A stretch of DNA of 64,000 nt, from assembly GCA_026874595.1 (NCBI GenBank), contig CM049322.1, forward strand, positions 50,257,340-50,321,339. The letters are read 5' to 3'. Source of the stretch: Sipunculus nudus. Taxonomy: Eukaryota > Annelida > Sipuncula > Golfingiida > Sipunculidae. The notes under the pieces are model-generated. The model ran no database searches. It was not told the DNA's origin and worked only from the letters and a program-made list of their open reading frames with translations. Of the stretch, positions 1 through 12,288 are shown piece by piece. How positions within the stretch are numbered: position 1 is the stretch's first letter; every line of letters starts with the position of its first letter. The position numbers and the translations under genes were made by a program.

Positions 1-803
1 TATTGGTTGAAGAAAACGCGTTTCGCCAGAGAAATTACAATGGCGCTATCCCTGTTAAGGGTATTAATAAACAACTATAAGATATTATATAATTCTTGGC
101 ATATCTGCGGGTGTCACACGCATACATATATAACATATATAATTTTATCCTTGACATATTTTATATGTTGCGTATATTTTCAACTGTTAACAAAAATTAA
201 TTTTCCCAGAATCCACATTTGCAACTGCGTATTTTATGACTTGGTTTTAGGAACTGTTTAGTATTTGAAAACATTAGGGCAATGTAGAATATGGGCACAA
301 AAACCATGCTATTGCCATTGAGTAAACTGCCATGATGTATTGCTACCAGGTATCATTATTAATGACTCAAGGTATTGTAAATAGAGCTGAATCTATCACA
401 TGCGCAAAAAATGAGTTTTGATCCTTTATCGTGATCTGCTGCAAATGTTAATGGGATTTCGACCTGGTGCATGCACCACTCTCGGTTCTCGGTTCGCTAG
501 TTTGCGCAATCATGTCATCGAGCACATAAACCGGAAAACAATCAAACTCGACGACCACAGTCGAGCGTTCGCCGGATGTTAAAAAAGAAAGACCGTTTGA
601 CAGAGGTTTGGCGAACATATTTTAAACAACAAATGAAAAAAAGTATATTCTGGAGGAAGTAGAAACAAATAATATATTGATGCAGCTATATTTATTTTGA
701 AAATTGAAGGACTGAAGTGACAGGCGGAAGTGCAAAAAAAACTTTGTCACGGCCAGCTCTTTCAAATTATAGGGTGAGAAGTCACTATTTTTTTCACATT
801 TAA
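1..803. other. Intergenic, no gene seen
   Basis: AT-rich non-coding sequence with no supported gene. The stretch at about 280-500 resembles 4,310-4,560: both share a 'catgatgtattg' block, an 'atcattattaatga' block and a later block with a palindromic centre (tgcatgca in one, tacatgta in the other). This marks an old dispersed repeat of unknown class. Confidence 0.5.

Positions 804-869
<66 letters not shown>
804..869. repeat. (TA)n microsatellite
   Basis: An almost uninterrupted TA dinucleotide run with a single TG. Short tyrosine-isoleucine open frames across it are repeat artefacts. Confidence 0.95.
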
Positions 870-873
<4 letters not shown>

Positions 874-1171
874 CGTATCAGTGGACCAGCTCACACGACA
901 CCTCGTGAAAAAGCACACGCAAAAGAAGCGTGTCGGCTTTGCATCGCGGGCCTTGCGTCACGATCGACCGTGTTCAATTTGTCCTGCGATGGAAGCCCGT
1001 GTAGAGTTGCGTCGGTTTCATCCCACACAACTCGACAGGGATCGTGCAGTGGAACTTGAAGTGCGACGCACTTTTCACGACACATATCGACACGCAGCAA
1101 CGCACGGACTGAGTGGGTCAAAGTCCCAGAAAGACAGGTCTATAACCCCGCTAGGTTGCCGGGCCGGTTAG
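870..1171 (+). pseudogene. Possible degenerate zinc-finger-like coding fragment
   Basis: This stretch is clearly more GC-rich than its surroundings and stays open for about 95 codons in one frame. The translation contains LTRHLVKKH followed by a CSIC pair and a later FH, which recalls C2H2 finger spacing (C-x2-C ... H). The spacing is not canonical and no second finger is complete. No start codon, splice site or partner exon is evident. It could be a decayed fragment of a mobile-element protein or chance. What is seen is the base composition and the open frame; the zinc-finger reading is inference. Confidence 0.2.
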
Positions 1172-2763
1172 CTGTCAGTCAACACGACATGTAACAATAG
1201 TGGCCCCGGGCACTCCTCGCTGGGCTGTTATCCATTTTTTTCTTTCTGGCAAAGGATACATGGATACGATAAAATTGTATTAATGTCATAAGAGGTCGAT
1301 GGAGCGGGAACGCTAAAGGAGCAGATTCGACCTTTTATATAGCAAGAGCAGTGCACCCCCTTTGTGACCTTTGAATTTGGTCCTTAAGCCACTTGCAAGT
1401 TACCAACAAACGAATCGTTGCGACATTTTCAGACAGCGGGTACATGCCGCGTGCACACTTAACAGAATGTTGTTATATTTTGTTTGAACATGCTAACTAT
1501 GAGGAGCGACGAACCGACAAGCTGTAAATGTAGCACCAACCTTACTCTGACACTCGCTCAGTTATACGCCTCATTAAACTCAATATACATAATTATTAGG
1601 ACGGTATAGCCTGGTTAAAAAGGTGTACAGTCGCACCTTTCTTAGCGGGCACCTCCATAAAGTTGACACAATTATAAAGTAGGCACCTTTGGGCAGTCCC
1701 ATTTTTTCCTCCTCTTTATTATGTTTAGTTAGTGTGGACACCTCTGTGTTCTCTAAAGAGGGCACTTTTCCCCAGTTAATGCGGGCAGGGTACGGACAAA
1801 AGACCCCCCCCCCCCAGAACAAAAGCCACTTCGGTGAAAAGCACCCTCAACAAAAGCCCCCCCTGATCAAAAGTCCCTCTGCCAAAATGATAAAGAGAAC
1901 AAAAAGCCCCCCTCTAACAAAAATAAATTATTTAAATTCTTTTTTAAAATAAATGTATGACTACATTTAATATTCTGTAACCTTAATTATTATAATTAAA
2001 ACCTGCAACAGTGGAAAGGTAACACAGTATGGATATTGTGTATATATAACTAATGAGTCACTTCATATCAACATTATAAACATTAAGATATACATCATTA
2101 TTATCATGAATATTATTTCATCAAATTATCATTTGTATTTTCATTAAACGGATTATTTGTTTTTTTTTTCTCATAACTTTATTAGTGCAGTTCATGTAAT
2201 TATGTAAACAATACTTTGATATTGCGTTTGTATATTTAACCCACAATATCAAATGTATCATAAATTTGAATTGAGAACGTTGTTTTGGATAAAGAAGGTA
2301 TACACATCTCCTACACATTGTTTCATTAGCATTGCTATAGGCAAGGAACACACTTGAGCGTGTCTGTCCATGGCTTTATCTTGATAAGGAAAAAATATAT
2401 ATTACCTGCAGGAAAAGGCCATATATATGTTACGCCTAATCTATAAATAAAGGAGTCAGGTGATTTTAACGGCAGTCCAAAGGGTGCGCGGTGGTTGTTT
2501 CTTAGAGTTCTTATTGGTTGATCTAATGCAGTGCGCACCTGCGGGCTCATCTTCTGGCACCAGGTTGCAGTGGGCGGCCTCTTTTCGAAGTGACAACACG
2601 CGGATACATCGGTAAGAAACGTGGGTCTACTATTATAGGTCCTACATATTTGATCTTGAATATAAGAATATATAAAGAGAATATACTGGATAAATACATG
2701 TAGGGGGGCCTACATAGTCTTGTAGGGCATACTTCTCAGTCATTTTGTTTGAATTATAGAAAA
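1172..2763. other. Intergenic, low-complexity
   Basis: No gene is supported. Around 1,600-1,830 there are repeated 'ggacacctc/gggcacctcc' style motifs, a degenerate dispersed repeat. From 1,800 to 1,925 the sequence is a loose minisatellite of 'aacaaaagcccccc' units with a poly-C run. From 1,940 to 2,340 it is very AT-rich with nothing recognisable. Confidence 0.5.
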
Positions 2764-3041
2764 GGCCACACAAAATAAAAGATGTGGTTCTCACGCACCG
2801 CTCGTGTCAATTCTTTCCCCCGCATCATCAATTTTTTTCGATTTTTATCTTTCGAGAAGATAAAATAATACCATTTATGTAGTGATTCTACCTGTTTAGC
2901 AAAGAATATTTTATTTTCATGCTTTTCCCTGATCATATGACATTTTTTATCGAAACATACCCAAAGAGTCAAAAATAAAATACCACCAGCCCGCACTGAT
3001 TTCTGGAAAAAAGTGCCTGAGAACCATAATTTGTTTTGGCC
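2764..3041. mobile_element. PIF/Harbinger-like MITE, copy 1
   Basis: A 278-base element that begins GGCC and ends GGCC, with terminal inverted repeats sharing GGTTCTC near one end and GAGAACC near the other. The body aligns along its length with the better-defined copy at 50,587-50,882. Flanks are AAA and TAA, so the 3-base target duplication seen at the other copy (TTA) is decayed here. It codes for nothing and is a non-autonomous element. Family assignment rests on the 3-base TTA target at the other copy and the GG-starting termini. Confidence 0.7.
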
Positions 3042-5463
3042 TAACACAAGATATTTTAGTTATTTTCCTGTTGTGTTATGTATTCATTTAGTGACATCGG
3101 CCACCAGTCAACCTTAGTCCATGGGGTTCCTCATATATTTTTTTTTTTTATGAAAACTCATTTGACCGGTCTGGTGGAATTTCTGGAGGTGCGGTGTAGG
3201 GGTCATCCGGTACTTCCGCCGGCTGTACACGTGTCCTTTGTCTGTCGGCTCGCGGCGGTCTGAATTAAATAGTCGTAAATCAAACAAAATCATTGCTTTG
3301 TAATTCCAGGCAGAATTTCATCAGCTCCAGACACACTCACCTGGTCTAAAGATTCAGCTCTGCCGGTGACAAAGCCAGTAAGAATTTGTAAAGAACGAAC
3401 CCAACATTTCAACGGTGAGAAGCACTCCACTTAATATTTCACAATCCCCTCTTGTTCTCTCTCCCTCTCTCTTTTTGTCTCATGTCATCTCCTGCATCTT
3501 ATCAGAAATAATTAATCTGTCATTAATTTACCACGACTTACGCTCGACAAGATTGGAACATATCTGCATGATGTTTTGAGTTCTGCCTTAATTTAAATGC
3601 TATGTTTAATTTGATAAAAATTCTAATATATAATATAAGAGTATTTTTTAATGCATTAAATTATTTTATTATTATTAATTTATATTATTAATATACTTAT
3701 CATTGGATAATCTTTGGCAGCGAGTACACTTAATATTTATAAACTTACCTTTCCGAAGTTTCTTTCTCTCTCTCTCTCCAATGGGTCGTAATGCGCTTTT
3801 TTATCGTGTACTCCGTTAATACAAGAAAAGGCCAGAATCACAAACAACCTCATAAATCATGTGCTTAACCCAGTTATATAAGAAACACGGGCAATCCTTG
3901 ATTTGTTTGATAAGAACAAGGCCAAGGTTGGCTTATTGATACTTGAAAACAAACATTTGAAGCAAACATTTACATGCATAATAATTTACAAAGCATTGTA
4001 TGCAGACACATTAATCAAATAGGACGTTACATTATTATTCATTTTCAGATACACAATGAATGGAAAAAATGTGTCTTTAAAGAGAACTTTTTCGAAGGTA
4101 GACGAGAAACTGAAGCATTTGAGCCCAAGCACCTGCTGGGTTATTTTCAAAACGAGGCCCGTTTCTTACGTGCTTGAGATCAGGAGACGACCCGTCTCAG
4201 GCTCGCTGAGAATGCATGCCTCTATCTAATCGAAAATAAATTACGTGTACAGACGGAGTGTGTATAATTAAACACATCTACACGTCAGAAATAAAAAAAA
4301 CAGGCCCTTCAACCGGAATCCTAATTAATGATAATATCATGTCTACCATGTTGTAAACTATCATGATGTATTGATACTGGATATCATTATTAATGATTCG
4401 TGACCTTGTCCGTACAGCGTATACTTCCGATAAGCTGAAACTATCAAGCTGACAAAAAAAAAAAGATTTTGGATCCGCTGTGTTATTGTGATTTGGAGTA
4501 TAAGTTATTTCTTCTGGTACATGTACCACCCCTCCACAGATTTTATAGAAATTGCGGTTTACTAGTTTTTCGCTGTCAAGTTACCAAATAGCCTACACAA
4601 AGCAGGAAAAAAAAACCAAACAGACAGCAGTGAAAACATAACCTTCACTACACTGGCCCACTGGGTCTTCCTTCAAATGTACTCATTATAACTGGAATTC
4701 ACGTGACATTTAGTGTAGACATTTGCATGGATGATTGTCTAGTTCATTCACGGGTCAATTTAATCGCTCTTAATATTTCAGCTTTTCTCAAAGTACGATT
4801 GAACTTCATTTAGGATAATTGGAGGTAATCTCAGAAAAAAAGGTGTATGCGTGGTTCGGGGGGGGGGGGGGGGGGGGGTTAACACATATCTACTCTTAGC
4901 AATAGTATAGGCAGTAGTGAAATTGGTTTTAAAATTAGCCTATAATCGATGATTGAAAAACAAAATGACTCATGATCGATTATTACTCGATTATTTTATG
5001 TACTTTCTATATTACCTTGAATTCTGCTGCATACTAGTGCCCAAATATTGACCCAGTAAATAGTGTGACATGTACTTCGATAATCAAAATAAAACCATCA
5101 ATCCACCCGCATCCTAGGTCGACCTGCCGTCGGACGATTGTTGATTGCGCAAGAATCCCTTTTGATGCTGTTGGTTATTTTGCGCTCGTATATCTCTGAA
5201 AGGATTAGATTCTATGCATGTTCATACATAATCGCTTTTAATCGATTATTCAAAAATGCAGTCGATTCAATCGATTTTGGAAGAAAATGACTTAAACGAT
5301 TTAATCGATTAATCAGCACACCACTAGTAGATAGGCCTAATAAATTTACCAATTTTATCATGCACTTTATCACTATAAGTAAGAATATACTAGAGGGGAC
5401 TGGGGTGTCCATTCTTGCCATTCAAAGCAGACACTGCGCAGGTGCAGGTCGTATATATTCTAC
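3042..5463. other. Intergenic, no supported gene
   Basis: No confident gene. There is a poly-G run at about 4,859-4,879, CT-rich tracts near 3,450 and 3,765, and the dispersed repeat paralogous to 280-500 at 4,310-4,560. A 58-codon frame starting at 4,056 follows a TTTTCAG acceptor-like site, but nothing supports it as a real exon. Confidence 0.5.
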
Positions 5464-5490
5464 AATAATAATAATAATAATAATAATAAT
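5464..5490. repeat. (AAT)n microsatellite
   Basis: An uninterrupted trinucleotide run ending where the Helentron-like element at 5,491 begins. A similar run follows that element at 6,916-6,935, so the element probably inserted into an existing ATA/AAT repeat. Confidence 0.9.
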
Positions 5491-6916
5491 TATGTCTCCC
5501 CTCCCTAGAGGTGGGGGGGGGGGGGAGATATATAGTGTTTGGTCTGTCGTCGTCGTCGTCTGTGCCATAGCGAACGCGAAAACTTTTGAACAAGTCAATT
5601 ATTTTATGAAATTTTATATATAAATTGTTTCTACCAAAATCTCGGAGGAGTTCAAAAATCGGTCACCTTGACCTTCAGCATCAAGGTCAAATAGGCCAAA
5701 ATATAATTTTTTTTAACCCCATAACTTTTGAAGTATCACATGTTTTTTTCCTCAAATTTGAAACACTAATTGTTTAAATCAGTTTCTTTGGGGAGCTCGA
5801 AAACCGGTGACCTTGACCTTAAAGATCAAGGTCAAATCGATGCTCTCTGTCACATTTCGTGAACAAGATAACTTCTGAACGTCTCAACATTTTTTCATGA
5901 AATTTTAAAGTTAAATTATTTCTACCAATATCTCGTAGGAGTTCCAAAAACCGGTGACCTTGACCTTATTATTAAGGTCAAATAGGCTGAAATAGAACTT
6001 TTTTGTGAATCCCATATTTTTTTAAGTGTCGCATATTTTTTTCTCAAATATTAAATACTTATTGTTCAAATCAGTTTCTTTGAAGAGCTCGAAAACTGGT
6101 GACCTTGACCTTGACCTGGATATCTAAGGTCAAATCGTCCAGAATCGAAAATATTTGTGAACAATATAACTTTTGAACCACCCAGTATATATTTTCATGA
6201 AATTCGACTCATAAAATGTCTCTACATAAATATCGGACAAGGTCGAAAACTCATGACCTTGACCTTAAACATCATGATCAAATAGGCCAAAACAGAATTA
6301 TTTGTGAACATCATAACTTTAGAAGTAACGCATATTTTTTCCTCAAATTTGAAACACTAATTGTTTTAATCAAGAACCTTGAGGAATTTGAAAACCGGTG
6401 GCCTTGACCTTGACCTGGATATCCAAGGTCAAATAAGCAAGAATAGAAACTGTTTTTGAACACTTTAACTTTTGAACTACTTGACATATTCAGCTTGTGA
6501 AATGTCTCTACCAATATCTCTGACAAGTTAAAAATCGGTTGACCTTGACCTTCATCATCAAGGTCAAATTGGGTGAAATAATTTTTTTTTGGTGAACCTC
6601 ATAACTTATGAAGTATCACATATTTTTCCTCAAATTTGAAACACTAATTGGTTTACTTTTAATCAAGTTCTTTGAGGAACTCGAAAACTGGCGACCTTAA
6701 TCTTGATCTTCACGGTCAAATCAGCCAGAGTAAAATATCAGATAATTTCATAATCTGGTTACCTTGATCATCATCATACAAGGTCAATTCTTTAGATTTA
6801 AGTTAACACCCAAACTTTTGAAGGGGTCCATTTTTCCCCTCAAATTTGGGAAAGTGAGGTCCGTAGTCAGGGGAGACTTATAGTTGTTTTCGTGTCACAA
6901 AAACCAGGTCCTCTAG
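5491..6916 (+). mobile_element. Helentron-like non-autonomous element, family A (GTCTCCCCT)
   Basis: The 5' end TATGTCTCCCC can fold with GGGAGATATA about 35 bases on. GTCTCCCCT returns as AGGGGAGAC at about 6,869, set inside the 3' end. A hairpin (GTTTTCGTG / CACAAAAAC) and terminal CTCTAG follow, then a host T. An asymmetric inverted repeat, a 3' hairpin, a CTAG end and no target duplication are the hallmarks of Helentron/Helitron2 elements. The core is a tandem array of about 148-base units, each with TGACCTTGACCTT-type and TCAAGGTCA-type motifs. No Rep/helicase coding sequence is present. Confidence 0.7.
5640..6800. repeat. Tandem core of family A, with AGGTCA half-sites
   Basis: Units of about 148 bases recur with GACCTTGACCTT near 5,666, 5,812, 5,956, 6,101, 6,256, 6,403, 6,541 and 6,694. 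Most are followed within about 10-20 bases by the inverse TCAAGGTCA. Alternate units are more alike, giving a period of roughly 295 bases for the two-unit repeat. Confidence 0.8.
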
Positions 6917-7264
6917 TAATAATAATAATAATAATCATCATAATAATAAAGAAAAGAAAGAAAAGTTTATTCTGAAAAAAAAAGTTTCCTGCAATACAAT
7001 ACAATTCCAGGTCTAAAATATTAAGTGAAATGAAGAGATCACAACTGTAAACAGTATAAAAACAATAAAAAACGATTAACATTAAGTCTTAAATTACAAA
7101 GAAAATTAAAGAAAATAAATAAATAAATAAAAATAAATGCTTCATGTAAAGAGAACTTACGTTCATTCTGCATACATACAAACAAAATGCATAAATGATG
7201 AAAATGCTTTTATATATAATCATTCTCTTATAGATGCTGCATAAAGTGTATTACTTTTTCTTTT
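6917..7264. other. AT-rich spacer
   Basis: An (AAT)-type run followed by A-rich sequence with AAATAAATAAATAA. No gene is seen. It could include the degraded 3' tail of the minus-strand LINE that follows. Confidence 0.4.
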
Positions 7265-8215
7265 AGAACATACTTACTAAATTTATATTGAACTCTCTCA
7301 ATTATCTCTACCCTGTCATAACCACAGGGGTCGCTACTATACAACAGAATTGGCACAACCATAGTATCAAAACGATAGAGTTATTGTTTACCATTTAAAT
7401 ATGAACATTTTTAACTGAAATTGATTATAATACATATCAGAGTTTGGTCCAAAAGTACTTTTACTCAAAGTTCTCTATCTGATGAGTACTATTGAGTACT
7501 CATATACTCGAGAACTTTCTTCAAATTGACCTAAGTACTCATACTATTACTCGAGTAGGCCTAATATATTAGCTAGTATACTCATAATATTACATATGAC
7601 TTTAATAGCTTTGATTGCTTGCATTTTTTTTTTTTTTTTGGTTTTTGTCCATGAAGCTGTTTTGGTAAAAACGATGCCAATGTATCTATATCAAGGCGCC
7701 TCATTTGCCCTGCCTGGGCTTTAGTATTACCGTTTACTACTAAAATGCTTAAAAAACGAATTCCATGTACTCATATAGACGTAACTCAAAACCAGCTCTA
7801 ATCAATAAATAGTCGGCCAGACAGCCGTACTGTAGTTATATTATTTGCCGCGAGGTGGCAGTACCTGTTCTAAGTTCTAAGACACAGCAAAGTAAATTTG
7901 AATGCTAAATTTTCCTGTTTTTCGAAGAGTGCCACCATGTCGAAATACTAGAACCTGGTCTTATTTAAATAATCTGTCATTCCATATTCCTTATGTCGTC
8001 TGCAAACATTAAAGTCATGAGATTAGGAAGGTTTTCGATAATAATCCCTTTGCTTCTAGTGTCATTTAAAACTGTGAACAATCCATTTATAAATGGAAAA
8101 TAATAATGGGCTTACCATGCATCCTTGTCTTGTGCCTATTCAACTGTCCACTTTTATTTAATTGATCTATATAATTACTCTGCTCCATTCTTCTGGGAAG
8201 TATCCATTATATATG
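7265..8215 (-). pseudogene. Degenerate non-LTR retrotransposon reverse transcriptase
   Basis: Read on the minus strand. Around 8,205-8,170 the sequence translates as YFPEEWSRVII, the segment before RT block 1. At 8,130-8,085 it reads GTRQGCMVSPLLFSIY, the conserved RQG..SPLLF block. After a frameshift comes INGLFTVLND-like sequence, then LMTLMFADDI at about 8,005, which holds the catalytic F-A-D-D. Further on, 7,385-7,265 reads FDTMVVPILLYSSDPCGYD and ERVQYKFSKYVL, the thumb/C-terminal region of CR1/Jockey-like LINEs. The blocks lie in different frames, with stops and about 500 bases of unrelated insert between them, so this is a dead fragment. Clade assignment is approximate. Confidence 0.8.
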
Positions 8216-8294
8216 CATGTAGGGGGCCCTATATGCATTATATAATTTTTCTAAAAAAAGAAATAAACATACAAGAGTAGATTTTATTTCAATA

Positions 8295-8297
8295 ATA

Positions 8298-8337
<40 letters not shown>
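8295..8337. repeat. (AAT)n microsatellite
   Basis: A continuous AAT/ATA trinucleotide run. Confidence 0.9.
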
Positions 8338-8338
<1 letters not shown>

Positions 8339-9498
8339 ACCTCTGGATGTAATTATAGCAACAAATCAAGCTATCTAAATATAGGCCTGATTATACAAAC
8401 ATTTTCTGGACCCAGACAGTGAACCATGCAGAGATTCTGCGAGTGTTTTTGAGGCTTTTGACATTTTTGTATTTTTATTAAGTAACTAAAGGACATTGTT
8501 TAGTTATAGGCATTCTTTCTCCGGTTGGCGTATTTTTTTATTATTATTATTTTGGATTGGGTAACAACATCCTGCGCGGTTCACATTCTCCCCCCCCCCC
8601 CCCCCCTTGCGACAATTCCCCTTGATATTACATTATTTCTCCTTCACTCACACCGCCCGCACCCCCAATCGACAATTCCCCATTGATATTCACTAGCCTT
8701 CCGAAATATTAGGCTACATTTAGACAAACAGTCAAACGTAAAAGGTCCGTGCTTGCCCGGAAAGTGAACAAAAGGTTCAGCGTTTAATGTTCATGTGTGC
8801 ACACGTGCTGTGTTAGCGCGGTCATTCCTTCTTTGGCCTGCGGGGTTTTCAGGTTACTTGACAACTGTGTGTAATGACTACGTGTACATGGTAACCCAAT
8901 CAAGTTACATTTAATGATGGATTAGAAAATAAAACAAGATGTTGTGATACGTTAATAATTATTTTGCTTCGTTTTGTTTCAGGAATTGGTGTATGAGCTG
9001 CACCCGTTCGCAACCTGTTATACCCGCCATAACTGGACTCTCCTATCCCTGTGAAGGCACGTGATCCCGCCTTCTCGCTCACTGTCGTCTGCTACAACTC
9101 TGGGAGGAGGACGCATATCTAAGTCTCCAAAGAAATCAGAACCGTATCTCTGTTATATTCAGGTAGGTCAGTTTGAAAACCTTTCATTGGATCGCCATTT
9201 TGCGAAGGAATACATGAAACACAGCACTCGGTAGTAAAGGTTGTTTATAGTAGCTGCATAGGAGACCTAGCTCTGTTTTGGCTTCTCAAAATAAACCATG
9301 AAAGTGAAAGTACCTCCTTGTACACAGTCATACTATTCATACTATAGAATAGATGGTAATGATGTAGAAGGATATAATAATGTATTATATTTTATAATTC
9401 CAAGGAACCGTTTTGCAAGTCAAAACTTATATATATTTTCTCACCTAATATAAACAAACTCGGTCAAATTCGAAGTAACACGATTAAATCGGAGTGAA
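8338..9498. other. Intergenic, no gene seen
   Basis: No supported coding sequence. It contains a poly-C run at about 8,590-8,606, with a 'gacaattccccttgatatt' block that recurs about 55 bases later as 'gacaattccccattgatatt', a short local duplication. Confidence 0.5.
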
Positions 9499-9500
9499 TA

Positions 9501-11441
9501 TAGTCCGTTCCACCAACCGTGACACTAGGTTTTTTTGGGTTTTCTTCTCATCCTGGATTTATAATGTGTGTTCATAGCGGTACGGCGAATGCTGAGAAAA
9601 CGACCTAATTTTATGTGAAGTTAGCGAAAATTGATGAAAAACAACTTACATCACGACGCCGAGTTGTTGTTTTTCTTTATGTGAGAACTGCAATGCCAAC
9701 TCAGCGCTATATGTGAAAAAATTGCCGTCATAATGGAATGACGTAACCTTGACGTCACGGTCGTCGCGCGAAATTTCCTGAATACACGTTATGGAGAAGC
9801 CAGCAGGTGGCACAGTGGTCAGCAACCAAAGTTGAGCTCTTCTATTTTATAATACTGTATATGGCCGATTTTTAAATTGATAGTGTACGGTACACAGAGC
9901 CCTGGTCATGGCTATGCCCGAAGCTTCATTCGTGTAACTGGTGGTATATGCGTGAAAAATCGCTTTGCTGGGCCCGTCAGCGCGTTTAGTTCTGGACTAC
10001 AAGTTTTCAGCGACAGCCGGTGCGAATCTATTCACATTTGTTATAAAAAATACGAATTTTAATTGCCGTCAAATTAACGAATAGAACTTTAACAAAAAAA
10101 ATGCAAAAAGTTTACAAAATTCCATGCGAATCTACGTATTTCAGGACCCCGGGACACCGGCACTGGCATCTTGTCATCCCTATTTAAAATGAACTGGTCA
10201 GAATATTCGCCTAACTTTTTAACGCTTTGTGCGTACTTGCCTTGCAATATGGGCGATCCCATTTCAAGGTTGGGATGAACCCACACACTTTAGATTATTT
10301 TAGATACTAAAGATTTATCCTAGTCCGTACGCGCAGGTTTGGACTAAATTTTTGCTCAAAATTAACATTTTACACAAATTGTTTTTTTGTCATAATCACT
10401 GGATATGTGTCCCATAAAAAAGGGTAGTGCATGGTAATGAATATATGTTTCTTGGATCGCCAATAAATTCAGATTTGGCCTAAACACAAGAATTTAAATC
10501 CATTTCCAAGGAAAATAGTCCAAAAATCAACGCAAGGCAGGCTTGGTACCATGTTTATCAAATACTGTGCTTGCGACAGCTGTTATTAGTATTGATTTAA
10601 ACTTTGCCAGAAAATGTAATTTACATATATACAAATGACTGTATGAGGGCGAACAGAGTTCACTGAAAAAAATGCCCGAGCTTGAAATTGACACGAATGG
10701 ACTGCGCGACCCCCGCTCAGAGAGCCACCGGTGATACATTGTAAAAGAAAATCGCTGGTGTTGCATGCCCGGTACACGTGCCTGGGGGAAATCTAGGGCA
10801 CACAGGCACGGTGTACAAGTTTCTGGCGTTTTATTATTATTGTTATTGCATCGCCTTTGACCAAAAGGATATTACCCTTTCATCTATATCTGAAATGGGG
10901 GAGGGGGGGGACACTTTATTTAGAAATCGCGTTCTTTTATGATGAATACGACACTTTTTAGCCGAGATATCAAAATAATTTTATTGTAAATTTAAAAAAA
11001 AATTAAGTGTCTTGTATTCTCAAACTTAAAAAGGATCTCCTCTGACTCTGAAACAATGTACAGTCGTGTAACACGTTCTATATACATGTAACGAATGACA
11101 GTGATGTACTGCTGCATTTTATTATTGATTGACCACTCCACATAGCCAAACAGCGGGAACCTCCCACCTGCAAAATGGAACGCCGCTTATGACGTCACGC
11201 GCGTGCGAGGCAGAATCAAATCAGTTGACCAGGCACAAAATGTCGTAAACGCCTGCAGAGTTTCTCCTGGATTTTGATTTTTGTTCATTACAGGCTATTC
11301 ATCTCGGGTATGTGGCATTTTTCCTGTCAGAAAATTAGGTCGCGTTCTAATTTAACTCCTCACCAAAAATCTTTGTTTTGTTTTGAATCTGATTCAAAAT
11401 ATCGCGAAAAAACCTAGTGTCACGATTGGTGGAACGGACTA
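9501..11441. mobile_element. 1.9 kb TIR DNA transposon, TA target, non-autonomous
   Basis: The left end reads TAGTCCGTTCCACCAACCGT and the right end carries its inverse with one substitution, continuing through GACACTAGGTTTTTT (about 35 bases of TIR). TA dinucleotides flank both ends (9,499-9,500 and 11,442-11,443). A second pair of subterminal inverse matches (GACCTAATTTT near 9,602, AAAATTAGGTC near 11,331) and GACGTCACG copies at 9,750 and 11,190 suggest longer imperfect arms. No transposase frame exceeds 80 codons. A TA target fits Tc1/mariner-type or similar elements, but the exact superfamily is not clear. Confidence 0.65.
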
Positions 11442-11507
11442 TAGTATAACATTAACGGAGTCAGATTTAATCAGGCAACCGTTTTCCTTGGCCTCTGATT
11501 GCCTGAA

Positions 11508-11512
<5 letters not shown>

Positions 11513-11542
<30 letters not shown>
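11513..11542. repeat. Poly-C tract of 30 bases
   Basis: A continuous run of C. It is the longest of many mononucleotide C/G tracts in the window. Confidence 0.9.
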
Positions 11543-11543
<1 letters not shown>

Positions 11544-11699
11544 CTTTCCTTACCTCCTGAGGCCTTTTGTTACAATTCTGAGTTTTAGGCATGATACTCA
11601 CTAACTCAGTTAAAGATACTTACAATAAATATTAAGTAAACATGCTCTGCTTAGCTGCATTGAGCACTTTTCGACATTGACAGTAACTAAAACAATGAG

Positions 11700-11710
11700 A
11701 TATATATGGT

Positions 11711-11760
<50 letters not shown>

Positions 11761-11839
11761 ACAATAAAAGTTCGGGAACAGGGGTGCGCTAATATACTGG
11801 GTTAGCAGTTGATGGGTATTAAGTGATATATATATATGC

Positions 11840-11915
<76 letters not shown>
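11700..11915. repeat. Two (TA)n microsatellites
   Basis: TA runs at 11,716-11,757 and about 11,846-11,915, separated by about 70 bases of ordinary sequence. Confidence 0.95.
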
Positions 11916-11918
<3 letters not shown>

Positions 11919-11939
11919 TGTGTTGTCCCAACAGAGTGT

Positions 11940-12110
11940 AATAATCGAGACACTTCCTCTCTCAGTATAGAAACATTTGGATGCTGCCTCAATTACATAA
12001 TATCCTCAACCTATGGATTAGAATGTAAAAAATAATGGATAAAATAATATTATGAAAATTAATTACGAATAATTGGGGAAAAGAAATAGATACAATGAGA
12101 GATGTTACAG
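11940..12110. repeat. Dispersed repeat, partner near 44,690
   Basis: Shares 'catttggatgct', 'aatatcctcaa' and 'tggatta/tgaatta' blocks in the same order with 44,693-44,780. Both copies sit near a TTGGGG motif. The class is unknown. Confidence 0.4.
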
Positions 12111-12288
12111 CTCAACCGGGGGAGGGGGGAGGGGGGTAGCCAAATGTGCCCCCCTCTGGATCTGCCACTGTAAATATTTCTACTATGCACTCTTACTTCG
12201 ATATTCAGGTACTCCTGGTATCCTGGCAAATATTTATACATTTCTGTGACAGGGTGTAGTTTTATTCTAGACAGAATCATAGCTGACC

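Noticed and set aside
4056-4230. Short exon-like frame after a TTTTCAG site
   Set aside because: There is no partner exon, no recognised motif and no second copy to support it.
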